From: Brevibacterium picturae | GTDB taxonomy: Bacteria; Actinomycetota; Actinomycetes; Actinomycetales; Brevibacteriaceae | Length of the DNA stretch: 64,000 nucleotides | Direction of reading: 5' to 3' | Assembly (NCBI RefSeq): GCF_900105045.1 | Contig: NZ_LT629739.1 | Coordinates: 3,410,001-3,474,000, forward strand | Shown here: in pieces, positions 59,568 through 64,000 of the stretch | Layout of the letters: the number at the start of each line of letters is the position of its first letter | Position numbering within the stretch: position 1 is the first letter of the stretch | The notes under the pieces: generated by a model | The model's database searches: none | Seen by the model: the letters and a program-made list of their open reading frames with translations, nothing else | Told to the model about the DNA's origin: nothing | Translations under genes and position numbers: made by a program

Positions 59568-61586
59568 TCATGCCTTTCCGGTAGCCGCCGCTTCCACGGC
59601 CGCGACCGCGGCGGCGGCGTCCGGTCCGGACGCGCTGACCTCGACATCGTGTCCCGGGTCGATGCCGAGTCCCAAGATGTCCATGACGCTGGTCGCCGAG
59701 GCGGTCGCTTCGTCTTCGGGACGACGCAGGTTGACTTCGGCGTCGAGTGCCTTCACCGCTCGGGCGAGCAGAGCCGCTGGTCGAGAGTGGAGGCCCGTCG
59801 GCGCCGTGACGTGTATCGTGCGCTGAATCGTCTCGGTGCCGGAGCCAGGGTCGGGGTCGGAGCCTGCCTCTGGCTCGATGTCGGATGCCGTCTCATCCGC
59901 GCCGTCGTTGGTCCAGAGTGTGCCGTCGAGCGCCTGGCGGGCCGATTCCCGAGCCTGTTCGAGGGTGACCTCGGCGAGGCGAGCGGCGACTCGAGGCAGG
60001 GAGGGTGCAGACATCGACAGAGTCGAGACCCCCAGGCCGACGAGGATGACGGCCAGTTCAGGATCGGCCGCGGCCTCCCCGCAGACACTGACAGGACGCG
60101 GGTTTGCGCGTGCCTCCGCGCTCGATTCGTCACCGGCGGGAGCGTCACCATCGCCGGCGTGCCGGGCGCCCAGTATGACGGCGTCGATGAGGCGGAGGAG
60201 CGCGGGCTGCCTCGCCGAGTGCAGGTCCTCATAGTCGCTGAGCTCGCGGTCGAAGGCGAGTGTGTACTGTGCTAGATCGTTCGTGCCTATGCTCGCGAAG
60301 GCGACGGGTTCGAGAACCGATTCGGCACACAGGGCCGCGGCCGGGGTTTCGACCATCACACCCGCGGAGTCCAGCCCGGCAGCACGGACGAGGGCGGCGA
60401 ACCGGACAGCCTCCGTCGGGGTGGTGATCATCGGAGCCATCACCTTCACCTCGGCGGTGGCGGACTTCGCCGCACGCGCGATCGCTTCGATCTGGCGCTC
60501 CAGCACTTCGGGTGCGAAGGAATGTGTGCGAAAGCCCCGCATTCCCAGCGCCGGATTGGGTTCGTCGCGGCTGCCCCAAATGAACGGAATGGGCTTGTCT
60601 GAACCCGCGTCGAGGGTGCGGACGGTGACCGGGAGGTCGGGGAAATGCGAGAAGATCTCCGCATACACCTCCGTCTGTTCGACCACGGTGGGTTCGTCCT
60701 CGCGATCGAGGAAGAGGAACTCTGTGCGCAGCAGCCCGATGCCCTCGGCGCCGGACTCCGCGGCCGCCTTCGCCTCTGTGGCAGAGCCGACGTTGGCCAG
60801 CAGGGGGATTCGCGTTCCGCAGGCGAGTTCGCCGTGGCTGGTCAGCACCGGTGCGGCGGAACGCTCTGCGGCGAAGTGCACGGCCCGGTCCCGCTCGTCC
60901 TCGGTGGGGTCGTCGCTGAGGATTCCGGTGGATCCGTCGACGAAGAGCTGCGTGCCCTGTTCGATGTCGACCACCTGGGCGTCTGCTCCGACGACGGCGG
61001 GAATGCCCAGGGCACGGGCGAGGATAGCCGAATGAGACTGCGCTCCACCGTTGGTTGTGACGATGGCCAGCACGGTGTCAGGGTCGAGCCCAGCGGTGTC
61101 GGTCGGCGACAGAGTCTCGCCGACGAGGATCGATGGTGTCGTCGGCAGTGTGATCCCGAGAACGCCGCCGCGCAGGGCGGCGATGATCCGGTCCCGGATG
61201 TCATCGACGTCCGCGGCCCGTTCGCCGAGGTAACCGCCGACGGACTCGAGGCGTGCTCGCAGTTCGCCGGTGGCTTCCCACGTCGCACGCTCGGCGGTGA
61301 GCTGCCTGTCTTGGATGTGGTGGTTCGCGATGGCCAGGAGCGCTGGATCGGCGGCCATCTCCGCCGTCGCTTCGAGCACATCGCGTGCAGTGGACTGCGC
61401 CGTGCGCGCTGCTGCTTCCTGGGAATCGGCGACCGCCGCGGCAGCTGCGTGGAAGCGCTCGAGTTCAGGGCCGGTCTCGGAATCGGACGGACGTGGAGTG
61501 GCCGAGGGTTCGTCGACGGTGCGCGTCACGCGATGGACCGGTCCCAGGGCGCAGCCGTGGCTCACACCGATTCCCTGCAACCTCAC
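59568..61586 (-). CDS. PTS enzyme I fused to C-terminal HPr
   Basis: A 672-residue fusion. Enzyme I covers about residues 1-550: the phosphorylated His185 in TTNGGAQSHSAILARALG, PEP-binding GIGLLRTEFLFLDRE, TLDAGSDKPIPF and the catalytic Cys region PVSVCGEAAADP. After an acidic linker (DIEPEAGSDPDPGSGTE) an HPr domain follows, with His600 in GLHSRPAALLARAV. The regulatory Ser site region (ASATSVMDILGLG) is kept. HPr and EI are usually separate; the fusion makes this PTS self-contained. The GTG start has GGAGAC upstream. Confidence 0.95.
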   Translation of the reverse strand: MRLQGIGVSHGCALGPVHRVTRTVDEPSATPRPSDSETGPELERFHAAAAAVADSQEAAARTAQSTARDVLEATAEMAADPALLAIANHHIQDRQLTAERATWEATGELRARLESVGGYLGERAADVDDIRDRIIAALRGGVLGITLPTTPSILVGETLSPTDTAGLDPDTVLAIVTTNGGAQSHSAILARALGIPAVVGADAQVVDIEQGTQLFVDGSTGILSDDPTEDERDRAVHFAAERSAAPVLTSHGELACGTRIPLLANVGSATEAKAAAESGAEGIGLLRTEFLFLDREDEPTVVEQTEVYAEIFSHFPDLPVTVRTLDAGSDKPIPFIWGSRDEPNPALGMRGFRTHSFAPEVLERQIEAIARAAKSATAEVKVMAPMITTPTEAVRFAALVRAAGLDSAGVMVETPAAALCAESVLEPVAFASIGTNDLAQYTLAFDRELSDYEDLHSARQPALLRLIDAVILGARHAGDGDAPAGDESSAEARANPRPVSVCGEAAADPELAVILVGLGVSTLSMSAPSLPRVAARLAEVTLEQARESARQALDGTLWTNDGADETASDIEPEAGSDPDPGSGTETIQRTIHVTAPTGLHSRPAALLARAVKALDAEVNLRRPEDEATASATSVMDILGLGIDPGHDVEVSASGPDAAAAVAAVEAAATGKA

Positions 61587-61669
61587 GTCGTCTCCTCGCC
61601 CCGGCCTCGATGCCGGAGCCTGATAGTGATCTTTGACACATCGTCAGTCTAGGTGCAAAACTCCGATTT

Positions 61670-62632
61670 ATGGGATGTGATGCGGAGGAAACCTCCACAG
61701 AAGGTGACGTGGGTGCCGTTCGGGGCAGTGCCGGAACGACGGCGGTCTCCTCTGCGGCCCCTGCCTCGGTGCTGGCCCGACTGCGCTCGCTCGTGCCCAC
61801 GCTCAGCCGCGGTCCGGCGGCGGTGGGACGCGCGGTCCTCGACGATCCCCGTCAGACAGTGCCCATGACAGTCCAGCAGCTCGCCACACACTCTCAGGCC
61901 TCTGAAGCCTCGGTGATCCGACTCGCCCAGGCCGCCGGCTGCAGCGGCTACCGGGAGTTTCGTACCCTGCTTGCCGCAGCTGCTGCGCAGGAGGAAGTGA
62001 GTCGTCCCAGCGGGCTGCCTGCTGATATCAGTGCCGGTGATGATCCCGTCGTGGTCGTGGCCAAACTCGCGGCCGAGGAGCGGCAGGCACTCGCCGATAC
62101 CGCGGCCTCCCTCGACATTGCCGCACTTGAAGCTGCAGCCGATGCGATCGTCGCGGCACGGCGGCTCGTCATCGCCGGTATCGGAGCCTCGGGGCTCGTC
62201 GCTGAGGATCTGTCGACAAAGCTGGAGCGCATCGGTCTCACCGCCCGTGCCGTCACCGAAGGTCACATGGCGATGACGCTGACCGTACTCATGGAACCAG
62301 ATGAGCTGCTCGTCGCCATCTCCGCCTCGGGAGAGACCACCGACATCATCGAACCTCTCGCTGCTGCGAGGGAGGCCGGGGTGCCGACCGTGGCTCTGAC
62401 GGTTCGTCCGCGCAGCACCCTGACGTCGGCCGATCATGTTCTCATCGGCGTCGCCGCCCGGGAGTCGGGTATGCGTTCGGCTGCGATGAGTTCGCGAACG
62501 GGTCAGCTCTTCATCGTCGACGTTCTCTTCACTCTTGTATTCCAACGCTGCGGGGCGCGGGCGCGAGATGCCGTCGGCACATCCCATCGCCGCCTGGCAC
62601 CCCGTCGAAGAAAGGCAGGAAACCCATCATGA
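61670..62632 (+). CDS. MurR/RpiR-family transcriptional regulator (HTH plus SIS domain)
   Basis: A 320-residue protein. An N-terminal RpiR helix-turn-helix (residues about 40-110: MTVQQLATHSQASEASVIRL, GCSGYREFRTLL) precedes a SIS sugar-phosphate domain (IAGIGASGLVAEDLSTKLER, AISASGETTDIIEPLAAARE). Such regulators bind phosphosugars such as GlcNAc-6-P or MurNAc-6-P. It overlaps the EIIA gene by ATGA and is divergent from EI-HPr, so it probably controls the whole PTS locus. Exact start uncertain within the first 25 residues. Confidence 0.92.
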   Translation: MGCDAEETSTEGDVGAVRGSAGTTAVSSAAPASVLARLRSLVPTLSRGPAAVGRAVLDDPRQTVPMTVQQLATHSQASEASVIRLAQAAGCSGYREFRTLLAAAAAQEEVSRPSGLPADISAGDDPVVVVAKLAAEERQALADTAASLDIAALEAAADAIVAARRLVIAGIGASGLVAEDLSTKLERIGLTARAVTEGHMAMTLTVLMEPDELLVAISASGETTDIIEPLAAAREAGVPTVALTVRPRSTLTSADHVLIGVAARESGMRSAAMSSRTGQLFIVDVLFTLVFQRCGARARDAVGTSHRRLAPRRRKAGNPS

Positions 62633-63081
62633 CGAACACGATCTCCTCACCGGTGAGCGGCACCGTGATTCCGCTCGCAGATGTTCCAGATCCCGTGTTC
62701 GCCGAGGCGCTCGTGGGCCCTGGAACGGCGATCGATCCCGAGGGCCCGTCCACCGTCACGGCCCTGGCTCCGGTGTCCGGCACTCTCAGCTCACTCAAGC
62801 CTCATGCCTTCGTCATCGCCACCGAGTCCGGTCAGGGGGTGCTCGTCCACCTGGGTATCGACACCGTCGAACTGAAGGGGGAGGGCTTCACCCTGCACGT
62901 CGAGGTGGGGCAGACGGTGAACGCGGGAGATCGGCTCATCACCTGGGACACCACGCCCGCCCGTAACTCGGGGCGCTCTCTTGTCGTGCCGGTCGTCGCG
63001 CTCGAGGCCGATGTTGAGTCGCTGACGGTGATTGCCGAGGGCGTTGTGAGTGCGGGGGAACAACTTCTCGAGCTGGGATGA
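62629..63081 (+). CDS. PTS EIIA subunit, glucose family
   Basis: A 150-residue EIIA-Glc-type phosphocarrier. The phosphorylated His74 is in GQGVLVHLGIDTVELKGEGF, with supporting His59 in LKPHAFVIATESG. It takes phosphate from the HPr domain and passes it to EIIB. It is coupled to the RpiR regulator and ends in a hairpin shared with apt. Confidence 0.95.
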   Translation: MTNTISSPVSGTVIPLADVPDPVFAEALVGPGTAIDPEGPSTVTALAPVSGTLSSLKPHAFVIATESGQGVLVHLGIDTVELKGEGFTLHVEVGQTVNAGDRLITWDTTPARNSGRSLVVPVVALEADVESLTVIAEGVVSAGEQLLELG

Positions 63082-63088
63082 GTACCCA

Positions 63089-63115
63089 GCTGAGGTCGGT
63101 GCAACCGATCTCAGC
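63089..63115. terminator. Bidirectional terminator between EIIA and apt
   Basis: The arms GCTGAGGTCGGT and ACCGATCTCAGC pair at 11 of 12 positions around GCA. The stem covers the apt stop codon and lies eight bases after the EIIA stop. Confidence 0.7.
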
Positions 63116-63629
63116 CGGTGAAGACTGTGTGCACATCACCGGTGAGCGACCGACCGCCGAGGTCGACGAGTTCGAGGACCACGGCTGAACCGACCACCTC
63201 GGCGCCGAGGTCGGCTACGAGGGCCTGAGCAGCGGTGAGTGTTCCACCGGTGGCCAGGATGTCATCGACGAGGAGGACGCGCTCGCCTTCCTTGAGCACG
63301 TCCGGGCCTTCGATCGTCGCGGTCCCGTATTCAAGTGAATAGGACACGGCCGCGGCCGGCTTCGGGAGTTTGCCTGCCTTGCGGATGGGCAGAATCCCGA
63401 CTCCAGCTATCGCAGCGATTGTTCCGGCGAAGAGGAAGCCGCGAGCCTCCAGTCCACCGACGATGTCGAACTGTCCGTCAAAGGGCGCGATCAGTGCCTC
63501 GGTGACGGCACGCAGTGCAGGACCGTCAGCGATGAGTGGTGAGATATCGCGAAAGTTCACCCCCGACTGAGGGTAATCGGGAATCGAGGTGATCAGAGTC
63601 TGTGCGCGTTCGAGATCGGTATTCGTCAC
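63111..63629 (-). CDS. apt: Adenine phosphoribosyltransferase
   Basis: A 172-residue purine-salvage enzyme that joins adenine and PRPP to form AMP. Seen: IPDYPQSGVNFRDISPLIAD, IVGGLEARGFLFAGTIA and the PRPP motif RVLLVDDILATGGTLTAAQA. Length is standard. A relA-type gene is not in view; apt converges on the PTS EIIA gene. Confidence 0.96.
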   Translation of the reverse strand: MTNTDLERAQTLITSIPDYPQSGVNFRDISPLIADGPALRAVTEALIAPFDGQFDIVGGLEARGFLFAGTIAAIAGVGILPIRKAGKLPKPAAAVSYSLEYGTATIEGPDVLKEGERVLLVDDILATGGTLTAAQALVADLGAEVVGSAVVLELVDLGGRSLTGDVHTVFTG

Positions 63630-63684
63630 GGGTCAACGATACTCGGTGGGGAGTAGCGTAGTGGACACCGGATCGGAGGTCACC

Positions 63685-64000
63685 ATGGAGCACAATCGTC
63701 ACCACGTCTCCCCAGCCGAGGCTTTCGCGCTCGTTCCCCGGGAGCAGTTTCTGCCCGCCGACGAACGGCGTAACGCGAGCAGCAATGTGCCGCTGCAGAT
63801 CGGCGACGGTCAGACGAACTCGCAACCGAGCACCGTCTCCGACATGCTCGGGCTCCTAGACCCGCAGCCCGGTGATCGCGTTCTCGACCTCGGTTCGGGA
63901 TCCGGCTGGACGACGGCCCTCCTCGGCGTCCTTGTCGGCTCTCGTGGTCATGTGACAGGAGTGGAACGGTACCGGCGACTCATCGAACAAGCTCGGACGT
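63685..64000 (+). CDS. Protein-L-isoaspartate methyltransferase-like protein, C-terminus cut by window edge
   Basis: The 105 visible residues include the PCMT pattern: PREQFLPADERRNASSNVPL, QTNSQPSTVSDMLGLLDPQP and the SAM-binding DRVLDLGSGSGWTTALLG with VTGVERYRRL. PCMT enzymes methylate damaged aspartyl residues for repair. GGAGGTC lies just before the ATG at 63685; an upstream GTG (63661) is less likely. The window ends within the methyltransferase fold. Confidence 0.88.
   Translation, partial: MEHNRHHVSPAEAFALVPREQFLPADERRNASSNVPLQIGDGQTNSQPSTVSDMLGLLDPQPGDRVLDLGSGSGWTTALLGVLVGSRGHVTGVERYRRLIEQART

Overview
The window is a stretch of high-GC actinobacterial chromosome (roughly 64% GC by eye). 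It is densely coding, with many 4-base ATGA/GTGA start-stop overlaps, frequent GTG starts and G/C-rich third positions. Clues to the lineage are the cysteine desulfurase-mnmA-ligA-gatCAB neighbourhood, an Rv0909/MT0933-like antitoxin-type protein, DUF3618 next to a GroES-like gene, a CE1758/CE1759-type flavin pair and a mycobacterial-style oligoribonuclease. The best guess, by inference only, is Micrococcales and probably Brevibacterium or a close relative. No prophage, CRISPR array, intact insertion sequence or defence island was seen, so this is mostly core chromosome.

Layout. 1-2.4 kb: an Nramp-like transporter cut by the window edge, divergent from a GntR/FCD regulator, then a small zinc-ribbon protein, a strong terminator and tRNA-Lys. 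2.5-7.3 kb: a broken GroES-like gene with DUF3618, a blasticidin-S-deaminase-like/ASCH fusion, an acidic Ser/Asp-rich surface protein and a frameshifted beta-propeller membrane protein. 7.5-12.3 kb: tRNA-His, Ohr, a PfkB kinase with a DapA-family lyase, an iron-regulated siderophore-interacting protein and glutaminase-STAS. 12.5-19.3 kb: paired secreted proteins, an M20 amidohydrolase, NhaA, and a TetR/SDR divergent pair. 19.5-28.4 kb: an LmeA-like protein, the lutABC lactate operon with its FadR-type regulator, an SCO6745-family protein, a SulP transporter with an ArsR regulator, and orn.

28.5-33.1 kb: two large membrane-plus-lipoprotein chimeras flank a CxxC-less thioredoxin/TPR protein. 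33.1-46 kb: small membrane proteins, then a long co-directional run of cysteine desulfurase, mnmA, an S9 peptidase, a cysteine-free MetE-like protein, ligA, a secreted protein and gatCAB. This run serves tRNA thiolation, NAD-dependent DNA ligation and Gln-tRNA formation. 46-53 kb: an unknown protein, def, cysK-cysE, and an LLM monooxygenase/FMN reductase/MarR operon. 53-57.6 kb: ilvD between two D-2-hydroxyacid dehydrogenases, then an aldo-keto reductase. 57.7-63.1 kb: a complete split phosphotransferase system (EIIC, EIIB, EI-HPr fusion, RpiR regulator, EIIA). 63.1-64 kb: apt and the start of a PCMT-like methyltransferase.

The most striking signal is not a gene. An 11-mer, CGCCGAGGYGG, occurs with a conserved 10-mer core at 35 places that I could locate by eye, where about 1-2 would be expected. 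It lies on both strands about equally, in all reading phases and in gaps. Two copies in inverted orientation form the perfect 18-bp hairpin after ilvD. This architecture resembles that of DNA uptake sequences. A second theme is possible loss of single bases in G/C runs: the beta-propeller gene and tRNA-Lys each appear one base short.
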